Shown piece by piece: positions 7,787-13,732 of a stretch of 18,848 bases of DNA (position 1 is the first letter of the stretch; every line of letters starts with the position of its first letter). The notes beneath the pieces were generated by a model. The model worked only from the letters and a program-made list of their open reading frames with translations. It searched no databases and was not told where the DNA came from. The position numbers and the translations under genes are program-made. Source of the stretch: Nitrospira sp. UBA2083 (GTDB lineage: Bacteria; Nitrospirota; Nitrospiria; Nitrospirales; Nitrospiraceae); assembly GCA_002331625.1 (NCBI GenBank), contig DCZN01000073.1:648-19495 (forward strand), in the 5' to 3' direction.

Positions 7787-9229
7787 ATGCGAGCGAAAAT
7801 CCTCATCGTCGACGACGATCGTGACATCCTCCTGAGCTTGGAAAATCGTGTCACCTGGATGGGTCATGAGCCGCTGACTGCCGACAACGGCAAAGATGCG
7901 CTTCGCCTGATTCAGGAGGAAGAGCCGGACCTTGTCTTGTTGGACCTGGAACTCCCTCAACTCTCGGGGCTTGAGGTCTTACAAAAAGTCAATGCGACCT
8001 CAGCGCGCCACGATCCGGAGGATCAACCCACATCTCAACCCCACTGGAACTACACCACTCCGCTCATCGTGATGCTCACGGCATACGGGACGGTCGAACG
8101 TGCGGTGCAGGCCATGCAACTGGGCGCCTTCGACTTTGTCCCGAAACCGTTCACCTCCGACCACTTAACCGTCGTGATCAATAAAGCCTTGGACAACCTC
8201 GGACTTCACCGGCAGGTTGCGACCCTGCGGAAGGAGGTTGATGATCAATTCCAGCCGGCAATCACCACCAACAAGCAGATGACCGCGCAACTCGCCATGG
8301 CCAAACAAGCCGCCGCCTCGCCCATCACCGTCTTATTGCTCGGTGAAACGGGAACGGGGAAAGAGGTCGTCGCACGCGCCATTCATCGATGGAGCCCTCG
8401 CAGGGCCAAACCATTCGTGGCCGTTAATTGTGCGGCCTTTCCGGAAAACCTGCTCGAAAATGAACTCTTCGGTCACGAAAAGGGCGCCTTCACTGGCGCG
8501 ATCAAGCGAGAACCGGGCAAGATTGAAATTGCCGAGGGAGGAACCTTGTTCCTTGACGAAATCGGCGACATGCCACTCACGATGCAAAGCCATCTCCTGC
8601 GAGTGCTCAACGACCGGACGTTTTATCGAGTCGGCGGCACGCAAGAAGTCCAGGCCGACGTCAGATTCATCGCAGCAACCAACAAGAACTTGAAACAGGC
8701 GATTCAGCAAGGTACTTTTCGTGAGGATCTCTATTTTCGTCTGGCAGTGATTACCGTCAACCTGCCGCCCCTGCGTGATCGACTTGACGACCTCCCAGCG
8801 CTCGCCGAGCATTTTCTCAACCAACCGGGCAAGCTCGGCCTGAACAAACACTGTGTACTCAGCGACGCGGCACTGCAGGCGTTGCAAGAGTATTCCTGGC
8901 CGGGCAACGTCCGCGAACTGGAGAATGTGCTCACCCGTGCCCTCGTCTTATGCCCGGGCGACACGATCGGACCGGAGCACCTCTCCCTCACGACATCACC
9001 TTCTGCCCCCTCATTCACCCTAGAACCAGAGTCTGATCTCCTACTCTTCTCCTATCACCAAAGTATGGATGCCTACAGTCAGAAACTGATCGAGACCGCG
9101 TTGCGCCGGAATGCCTGGAATCAAACGAAGGCCGCCGCGGAACTCGGGCTGCAACGGACTTACCTGACCAAATTACTGAGACAGAAACAGATTTCCCCGA
9201 AACCACCGACCTCGGCTTCTCCAGAGTGA
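7787..9229 (+). CDS. Sigma-54-dependent NtrC-type response regulator
   Basis: 480 aa. ATG 7787 has an excellent AAAGGAGT ribosome-binding site (7771-7778, spacer 8). The N-terminal REC domain (about 4-135) has the acidic pocket D9-D11, phospho-acceptor D53 (LLDLELP), T98 and K120 (PKPF). The region between D53 and T98 is about 17 residues longer than usual, with a polar insert near 70-90. The AAA+ domain (about 160-400) has Walker A GETGTGK (186-192), the intact sigma-54-contacting GAFTGA (233-238) and Walker B LFLDEIGD (254-261), so it should activate RpoN promoters. The C-terminus (about 430-470) is a Fis-type helix-turn-helix (NQTKAAAELGLQRTYLTKLL). It lies 63 nt after the histidine kinase on the same strand and is very likely its partner. 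Target genes are unknown; a sigma-54-like promoter in this window lies at 11560-11575. Confidence 0.95.
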   Translation: MRAKILIVDDDRDILLSLENRVTWMGHEPLTADNGKDALRLIQEEEPDLVLLDLELPQLSGLEVLQKVNATSARHDPEDQPTSQPHWNYTTPLIVMLTAYGTVERAVQAMQLGAFDFVPKPFTSDHLTVVINKALDNLGLHRQVATLRKEVDDQFQPAITTNKQMTAQLAMAKQAAASPITVLLLGETGTGKEVVARAIHRWSPRRAKPFVAVNCAAFPENLLENELFGHEKGAFTGAIKREPGKIEIAEGGTLFLDEIGDMPLTMQSHLLRVLNDRTFYRVGGTQEVQADVRFIAATNKNLKQAIQQGTFREDLYFRLAVITVNLPPLRDRLDDLPALAEHFLNQPGKLGLNKHCVLSDAALQALQEYSWPGNVRELENVLTRALVLCPGDTIGPEHLSLTTSPSAPSFTLEPESDLLLFSYHQSMDAYSQKLIETALRRNAWNQTKAAAELGLQRTYLTKLLRQKQISPKPPTSASPE

Positions 9230-9365
9230 AGCCTGAAATACAGCGTGGCATCAACGTCTCATGCTGTCACACCAGGGAATGCTTCCTCGATCAGGTTTGT
9301 GTCATGGGAAGCTCACCGTAGCCCATCCATATCGAACAGTAGTCCGAGTTGTATATCGGCTCAAC

Positions 9366-9383
9366 ACCACTCCCAGTGGTTTT
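9366..9383 (+). terminator. Possible weak terminator hairpin after the signalling operon
   Basis: A 6-bp stem (ACCACT, 9366-9371, with AGTGGT, 9375-9380) has a CCC loop and runs into TTTT (9380-9383), about 135 nt after the regulator stop. The stem is short and the T-run brief, so termination here is only possible. Confidence 0.3.
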
Positions 9384-9517
9384 GTCTCCTTCCTAACCCA
9401 GAACAGAATCGATTTTTCATTCTGGAACACACTGGACCGACTTTATGTCCTTGGCCTCAACTGCCAAGAGAAAACGAGGAAACAGGCTGAAGAAACTCAC
9501 GGGCAGTGAGATCGACC

Positions 9518-9542
9518 TTCGCCTCAATAGGCGAATAGTTTT
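9518..9542 (+). terminator. Candidate terminator hairpin for the plus-strand signalling operon
   Basis: A perfect 7-bp stem (TTCGCCT, 9518-9524, with AGGCGAA, 9529-9535) closes a CAAT tetraloop and is followed by TAGTTTT (9536-9542). This is the best terminator-like structure in the region. It lies about 290 nt past the regulator stop and would stop plus-strand transcripts before they run antisense into tRNA-Pro. The T-run is interrupted, so confidence is moderate. Confidence 0.4.
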
Positions 9543-9653
9543 GGGGCTAAACATGCCTTGTTGTGAGAGAAAACGAGACCAACTAGCAGGCTATATTCGC
9601 CGCTTTCAACGACGAGATGGCGATAAGGATCCGGCGGGTCGAGCACCTCGGTT

Positions 9654-9730
9654 TGGTCGGGGCGAGAGGATTTGAACCTCTGACATCCTGCTCCCAAAGC
9701 AGGCGCGCTACCGGGCTGCGCTACGCCCCG
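9654..9730 (-). tRNA. tRNA-Pro (anticodon UGG), CCA encoded
   Basis: Read on the minus strand from 9730, the sequence folds as a full cloverleaf. The acceptor stem CGGGGCG pairs with CGCCCCG (9658-9664 on plus). The anticodon stem CCTGC/GCAGG encloses the loop TTTGGGA, giving anticodon TGG (proline, CCA codons). The T arm contains GGTTCAAATCC. The discriminator is A and the terminal CCA is encoded (9654-9656 on plus). It lies 124 nt downstream of rdgB on the same strand; no separate strong promoter was recognised between them, so it may be read from the rph-rdgB transcript or from its own weak promoter. Confidence 0.96.
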
Positions 9731-9854
9731 ACGGATTCTTCACCTTCTCATTCTTGGAACAACAGCACCGGACCAGCACACCCATATATACAAGAATGCC
9801 TCGATTGGTGTCCAGGCAATGTCGACCTTGGATCATGGACCAGCACCACACTGA

Positions 9855-10481
9855 TCAGCGTGTGCCCATGGCAAGCGGCCGAAGGATTCCGGTCATGGAG
9901 CGAAATGCTTTGGCCCGATGACTGATACGGTTCTTCTCTTCAGCCGTCAACTCAGCCAATGTGCGACCGAGCTCAGGGACCAAGAACACCGGGTCATAAC
10001 CGAATCCTTTTGATCCGACACACTCTTCAGTGATCACCCCCTCTAAAATCCCCTTCGTCACGTGGCAATCTCCGTCGGGCATCGCCAAGGCGGCGACCGT
10101 TAAAAACCGGGCGGTCCTTTTCTCCGCCGGTACACCATCCAGCTCTTTGAGCAGTTTCCTGCAATTGTCCTCGTAGGTGGCATGTTCCCCGGCATATCTG
10201 GCCGCGAACACCCCCGGCCGACCTCCGAGTGCATCGACCTCCAGTCCCGTGTCGTCAGCGACAGCCGGCAGCCCGGTCGAGCGAGCAATCGCTTTTGCTT
10301 TCTTGATCGCGTTGGCTTCGCAGGTTGCGCCGTCTTCCTCTACATCGGGCGCAGACGGAAACTCAGCCAGCGTGCGGAGCTGGATTCCAAGCCCTCCCAG
10401 CAGAGCGCCCAGTTCCCGCCCTTTATCAGGGTTGCGAGTGGCGAGCACCATCTCTTTCACCGATTCGTTAGTCAAGGGCAC
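9855..10481 (-). CDS. rdgB: dITP/XTP pyrophosphatase (non-canonical purine NTP pyrophosphatase, RdgB/HAM1 family)
   Basis: 208 aa, normal length for the family. The enzyme hydrolyses dITP, ITP and XTP to monophosphate and pyrophosphate, keeping deaminated purines out of DNA and RNA; it is cytoplasmic and Mg2+-dependent. Family motifs: [14 protein letters not shown] near the N-terminus, [12 protein letters not shown] (D77 is the likely catalytic acid), [20 protein letters not shown] (159-166) and SHRAKAF (187-193). The start is a GTG at 10481, overlapping the end of rph by 14 nt, supported by an AGAAGGA ribosome-binding site on the minus strand (plus coordinates 10490-10496, 8-nt spacer). Later starts (GTG 10460, ATG 10451) would also keep the core and match the shorter N-terminus of E. 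coli RdgB. Translation is probably coupled to rph. Confidence 0.96.
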   Translation of the reverse strand: MPLTNESVKEMVLATRNPDKGRELGALLGGLGIQLRTLAEFPSAPDVEEDGATCEANAIKKAKAIARSTGLPAVADDTGLEVDALGGRPGVFAARYAGEHATYEDNCRKLLKELDGVPAEKRTARFLTVAALAMPDGDCHVTKGILEGVITEECVGSKGFGYDPVFLVPELGRTLAELTAEEKNRISHRAKAFRSMTGILRPLAMGTR

Positions 10482-11211
10482 CGATCAATTCCTTCTGAAT
10501 AGTGGTCAATCGCTGAATGGCTTGCCAGCTCAAGGTTAAAAATTCCTCCATATCCTGTTTGGCAAACGGCGTCCGTTCAGCTGTACCCTGCACTTCGACA
10601 TACCGGCCACGGCCGGTCATCACCACATTCATATCCACTTCCGCCATCGAGTCCTCGGTATAAGCCAGATCCACCATGACTTCGCCGCCGACTTTCCCAA
10701 CACTGATGGCGGCCAAGTAATCGGTCAGGGGCAATTTCTTGATGAGATCCTTCCGTTTCAACACGGTACAGGCGTCAGCCAGGGCAATAAACGCTCCGGT
10801 AATCGACGCCGTCCTCGTGCCCCCGTCGGCTTGAATCACATCACAATCAATCCAAATGGACCGCTCACCGAGCTGCGACAAATCCGTGACCGATCGCAGG
10901 GCACGCCCGACTAAACGCTGAATTTCCAGCGTTCTTCCGCCCTGCTTCCCCTTGACGGCTTCTCGAGGAGACCGGTCATGCGTCGCACGCGGCAACATCG
11001 CATATTCGGCGGTCACCCATCCGGTCCCTTTCCCTTTCAGGAACGGGGGAACCTTCTCTTCTACCGATGCCGTGCAAATCACTTTCGTGTCCCCCATTTC
11101 GATAAGAACGGACCCCTCCGCATGCTTGGTAAAATTTCGAGTCACTTTCACGGGGCGGACCTGATCGCTCCGACGACCATCGAACCGCACCGCCCCTCCG
11201 ATTCCGCTCAT
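10468..11211 (-). CDS. rph: Ribonuclease PH
   Basis: 247 aa, full family length. RNase PH is a phosphate-dependent 3'-to-5' exoribonuclease that trims tRNA precursors and other structured RNAs and assembles as a hexamer. Recognisable blocks: [10 protein letters not shown] near the N-terminus, [19 protein letters not shown] (62-80), [16 protein letters not shown] (91-106), [19 protein letters not shown] (122-140), the [10 protein letters not shown] strand and VEVQGTAE (205-212). ATG at 11211 is preceded on the minus strand by AAGGGG with a short spacer, and a promoter with a consensus -10 lies about 35 nt further upstream. It forms a two-gene unit with rdgB (14-nt overlap), a common pairing in bacteria. 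A tRNA gene further downstream on the same strand fits the enzyme's function, although that may be coincidence. Confidence 0.97.
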   Translation of the reverse strand: MSGIGGAVRFDGRRSDQVRPVKVTRNFTKHAEGSVLIEMGDTKVICTASVEEKVPPFLKGKGTGWVTAEYAMLPRATHDRSPREAVKGKQGGRTLEIQRLVGRALRSVTDLSQLGERSIWIDCDVIQADGGTRTASITGAFIALADACTVLKRKDLIKKLPLTDYLAAISVGKVGGEVMVDLAYTEDSMAEVDMNVVMTGRGRYVEVQGTAERTPFAKQDMEEFLTLSWQAIQRLTTIQKELIGALD

Positions 11212-11244
11212 ACGATACCCCTTCCCTTAAAAAATAAGAGCCGG

Positions 11245-11274
11245 ATTATAAGTGAAGCTCCTGAGAAAGCGCAA
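11245..11274 (-). promoter_or_regulatory. Sigma-70-type promoter for rph-rdgB
   Basis: On the minus strand there is a perfect -10 TATAAT (plus coordinates 11245-11250) with TTGCGC (4 of 6 to consensus) as -35 at 11269-11274, separated by 18 nt. Predicted start of transcription is near 11238, giving a leader of about 27 nt before the rph ATG. Confidence 0.6.
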
Positions 11275-11682
11275 ACCAACCTCGGCCCTTATGGGGCAGC
11301 ATGACGACATATCGATTCCTCGCCGTTGCCGGACACGGACGTCTGCCCATGTGTACAAAACTATCCGGTCGACGTTGTCGAATTCTGTACAATCCCTTGA
11401 CGAATGAAGCAATTGAGACTAGAGACGGAGTACGATGGAGGATGATCCTGATCGGAACACCGCTCTAAATCCCTCTCCAGATGCATCAATTCAACCGTGA
11501 CACTGGAAACGAGCACAGAACGGACATGAGCATACAGGTAACCGCAAGGCTCACCCTCATGGCACAAAAGGTGCACATGTCCTCTGGGCTCACCCAATCT
11601 TATTCAAGTCTGCGGCAATTGCGCCGATAGAGAAGCAACAAAGGTCATTGTCAACCTCGACGAAACCACGACGATCCAATAC
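11275..11682. other. Gene-free region between the divergent rph and HD-GYP genes
   Basis: About 400 nt without a convincing gene. It holds a TTGACG hexamer (11397-11402) with a poor TAGAGA partner 17 nt on. Two TGTACA palindromes (11352-11357 and 11386-11391) and the sigma-54-like element annotated separately also lie here. A 21-codon open frame at 11435-11500, with GGAG just upstream, is too short and too ordinary to call a gene. Confidence 0.5.
11560..11575 (+). promoter_or_regulatory. Candidate sigma-54 (-24/-12) promoter upstream of the HD-GYP gene
   Basis: TGGCACAAAAGGTGCA carries the invariant GG (11561-11562) and GC (11573-11574) with exactly 10 bases between them. It has the full TGGCAC -24 block and GTGCA against the usual TTGCA/T at -12. 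Transcription would start near 11586, leaving a leader of about 97 nt before ATG 11683. A single such match could arise by chance, and the element is also a small hairpin (GCAC/GTGC). Confidence 0.42.
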
Positions 11683-12825
11683 ATGACCGTCCTGCTGGAC
11701 CAAACAACACATCAAGCTCTGCTCGACAATCGTCATATCCTCGTTGTCGACGATGAAGAACCGATCCGACGTCTGTTGGCCTACCTGCTGCAATCCCATG
11801 GTTACCCCGTGGACTGCGCTGCGGACGCCCGAGAGGCCAGGCAAAAGCTGGTGGACCAGCCCTTTGCCTTGATGCTGTGCGACGTCAATATGCCGGGCGA
11901 ATCCGGGATGGACCTCGTCAGGCATATCCTCGCCGAACACCAACATACGGCCGCGATCATGGTCACGGGGCTTGATAGCTCGGTCCTGGCCAACGCAGCC
12001 TTGGATGTCGGCGCCTTTGGTTATATCGTCAAGCCATTCGAGTCGAACGAAGTGTTGATTGATGTCGCCAATGCGCTTCGCCGACGCCGGCTCGAACTGG
12101 AAAATCGTCTTCATCGCGAGAACCTCGAGGACATCGTCCGCACCAGAACGCTCGCCTTGCAGCAGGCATTGGACTGGCTTGAACGCACGGAAAAAGAGCT
12201 GCGGCTCTCCCGTGAAGAAACAATCCAGCGCTTGGCGATTGCCGCTGAATTCCGCGACAATGCGACGGCGCAGCATATTCATCGCATGAGCCACTATTGC
12301 GAATTGCTTGCACGGAAGTCTGGTCTCTCTCCGGAGCGGTGCGACCTGATCCGAACGGCCAGTCCGATGCACGACATCGGCAAAATCGGCACCCCGGATC
12401 ATGTGCTCTTGAAACCCGGCAAATTCACGCAGGAAGAATTTGGCGTGATCGCCCAACATGCAGAAATCGGATATCGGATTTTGAGTGGGTCGGACGCCGA
12501 GTTACTCAAAGTGGCGGCCGTGATCGCGTATACCCACCATGAACGGTTTGATGGGACCGGATATCCTCGCAAACTCAAAGGGGACGCAATTCCAATCGAA
12601 GGCCGCATCGCCGCCATCGCAGATGCCTTTGATGCGCTTACCACCCAGCGAGTCTACAAACCCGCGTTTGAGATCGGACATGCAATCGACCTCATGCGTA
12701 AGCACCGTAACGAGCATTTCGACCCCGAACTCCTGGACGTCTTTATCGCCTCGACCGACGAACTGACGCGCATCCATGATCAGTATGCCGATCGCACAAA
12801 TTCCAATCCCTTACCCGAATCATAA
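11683..12825 (+). CDS. HD-GYP response regulator (putative c-di-GMP phosphodiesterase, RpfG-like)
   Basis: 380 aa. REC domain about 16-132 with acidic pocket D23-E25, phospho-acceptor D67 (LMLCDVNMPG), T95 and K117 (VKPF). A helical linker, probably coiled coil, spans about 133-185. The HD-GYP domain, about 185-370, has the metal-binding HD (H230-D231 in MHDIGKIG) and the THHERFDGTGYP motif (284-295), with GRIAAIADAFDALT following. All key residues are intact, so degradation of cyclic di-GMP is the expected activity, gated by phosphorylation; it acts in the cytoplasm. No partner kinase gene adjoins it. ATG 11683 has no clear ribosome-binding site, and the frame is open a little further upstream without a better start. 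A sigma-54-like promoter about 110 nt upstream hints at control by an NtrC-type activator. Confidence 0.93.
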   Translation: MTVLLDQTTHQALLDNRHILVVDDEEPIRRLLAYLLQSHGYPVDCAADAREARQKLVDQPFALMLCDVNMPGESGMDLVRHILAEHQHTAAIMVTGLDSSVLANAALDVGAFGYIVKPFESNEVLIDVANALRRRRLELENRLHRENLEDIVRTRTLALQQALDWLERTEKELRLSREETIQRLAIAAEFRDNATAQHIHRMSHYCELLARKSGLSPERCDLIRTASPMHDIGKIGTPDHVLLKPGKFTQEEFGVIAQHAEIGYRILSGSDAELLKVAAVIAYTHHERFDGTGYPRKLKGDAIPIEGRIAAIADAFDALTTQRVYKPAFEIGHAIDLMRKHRNEHFDPELLDVFIASTDELTRIHDQYADRTNSNPLPES

Positions 12826-12871
12826 TCACACCTGTTCGCAACCCCTCGCTCGGTCGATTCTCAGCAATTCG

Positions 12872-12909
12872 TTGACCAACGTTGAACGCACCGATATATT
12901 TTGTTCAAC
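12872..12909 (+). promoter_or_regulatory. Sigma-70-type promoter with operator-like inverted repeat over the -10 region
   Basis: TTGACC (-35, 12872-12877) and TATATT (-10, 12895-12900) are separated by 17 nt, the optimal spacing. A perfect 7-bp inverted repeat, GTTGAAC (12881-12887) and GTTCAAC (12903-12909), brackets the -10 and the predicted start site, as expected for a repressor operator. A third partial copy, GTTGACC, overlaps the -35. The element drives the 167-aa gene that begins at 12971. Confidence 0.6.
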
Positions 12910-12970
12910 TTAGCTGAAAAACCTGATCTTGACTCATGCGCAAGGCCGACAAGAGAAGGATATGTCGAGC

Positions 12971-13474
12971 ATGGGGAAAAAACTGACAGCCGTGCGCAAA
13001 CGTGCTCGCAGTCGAAACTGGCTCGCCTATGTGTGCGAGACCCTCGTCTCCTCAGGCGACATGCCGACGTGGGAAGCCGCCAGCTATTTGACCGAGAATC
13101 TCTTCGGAGAAAAACCGAACCCACAGCTCTTGACCCCGGCCAACCCGCACGAAGTGACCGCGCAATTTTTGCAGCGCCTCTATCACCCGATTGTGGAAGC
13201 AGCCGCGCGGGACATGAGGCTTTCGTCCTCGACCCCGGTGCACATCTTCACCGACATCAGTCTCACCGGCAACTCTGCTGTGCTCATCGTCCTGTTCCCA
13301 GGACACAACAGACCTCAACGGCTCCTCATGCTAGACGCGGCTAAGGCATGGGACCTCGTGTTCGAAGATGCCGAATCATTCAACACCTGGGCCGAAGAAC
13401 GTTACCGACAGCTGGTCAATGCGCTGCGTACGGCTCTGTCAAAGATGGACGAAGACCTTCTCGCTGCAATCTAG
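12971..13474 (+). CDS. Hypothetical soluble protein of unknown function
   Basis: 167 aa. I do not recognise the family. The frame also allows ATG 12962 and TTG 12929, but the AGAAGGA Shine-Dalgarno (12954-12960) is too close to 12962 and correctly spaced (10 nt) for ATG 12971, which begins MGKKLTAVRKRARSRNW. There is no signal peptide or membrane segment. The N-terminus is strongly basic (about ten Lys/Arg in the first 20 residues), the middle has a hydrophobic strand pair (HIFTDISLTGNSAVLIVLF), and the C-terminal 45 residues are helical and charged (EERYRQLVNALRTALSKMDEDLL). It is probably cytoplasmic, and the basic start could bind nucleic acid. It stands alone, with its own promoter and a dyad, between the HD-GYP gene and the TonB receptor. 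Codon-usage pattern and ribosome-binding site support a real gene. Confidence 0.7.
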   Translation: MGKKLTAVRKRARSRNWLAYVCETLVSSGDMPTWEAASYLTENLFGEKPNPQLLTPANPHEVTAQFLQRLYHPIVEAAARDMRLSSSTPVHIFTDISLTGNSAVLIVLFPGHNRPQRLLMLDAAKAWDLVFEDAESFNTWAEERYRQLVNALRTALSKMDEDLLAAI

Positions 13475-13732
13475 GACTCGGCCTGACTGAACGTGATCTG
13501 CTCCTCTATACCGCAATTCCGATTAGCGTGAGCTGTACCCTCGCATGGGAATTCTCCTAACGTATTTTTTAATGCGAACACTCTTTCTTCCTAACAGTAG
13601 ATACTCGATTTAATCTTAGCGTAAAGTACCTCGCCCTACTACTTGAACAGTCCGGTCTCTTGATCGGTATTTGACGCAGCCCGCGCACATCGAGACCAGG
13701 ATTGATGATGCCCCAATAAAAAACATCGGTGA

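Larger units (their letters stand above)
9230..9653. other. Gene-free region with a series of small dyads between the NtrC-type gene and tRNA-Pro
   Basis: No ORF here looks coding: the overlapping open frames lack ribosome-binding sites and recognisable motifs. The stretch contains successive inverted repeats: ACCACT/AGTGGT (9366-9380, followed by TTTG), CAGAAT/ATTCTG (9404-9424), CTTGGC/GCCAAG (9450-9468), CTCAC/GTGAG (9496-9510) and TTCGCCT/AGGCGAA (9518-9535). Transcripts from both sides enter it: the signalling operon from the left and the tRNA/rdgB/rph unit from the right. Confidence 0.55.

Noticed and set aside
9245..9675. Overlapping short plus-strand ORFs after the NtrC-type gene
   Set aside because: They lack ribosome-binding sites and recognisable sequence, overlap each other in different frames, and one runs into the antisense of tRNA-Pro.
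9654..9730. tRNA-Pro as an attachment site of an integrated element
   Set aside because: No integrase gene and no duplicated tRNA 3' end were seen on either side; the flanking genes are housekeeping and regulatory.
9840..9866. Dyad CACAC/GTGTG over the rdgB stop codon as an intrinsic terminator
   Set aside because: The stem is only 5 bp and no T-run follows on the minus strand.
11435..11500. 21-codon ORF with GGAG four bases upstream, as a leader peptide for the HD-GYP gene
   Set aside because: No regulatory codon run or attenuator-like hairpins accompany it, and it ends far from the next gene; short ORFs like this occur by chance.
11590..12459. Long minus-strand open frame of 289 codons opposite the HD-GYP gene
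   Set aside because: It is the antisense shadow of a gene with complete REC and HD-GYP motifs; it shows no domain, ribosome-binding site or promoter of its own.
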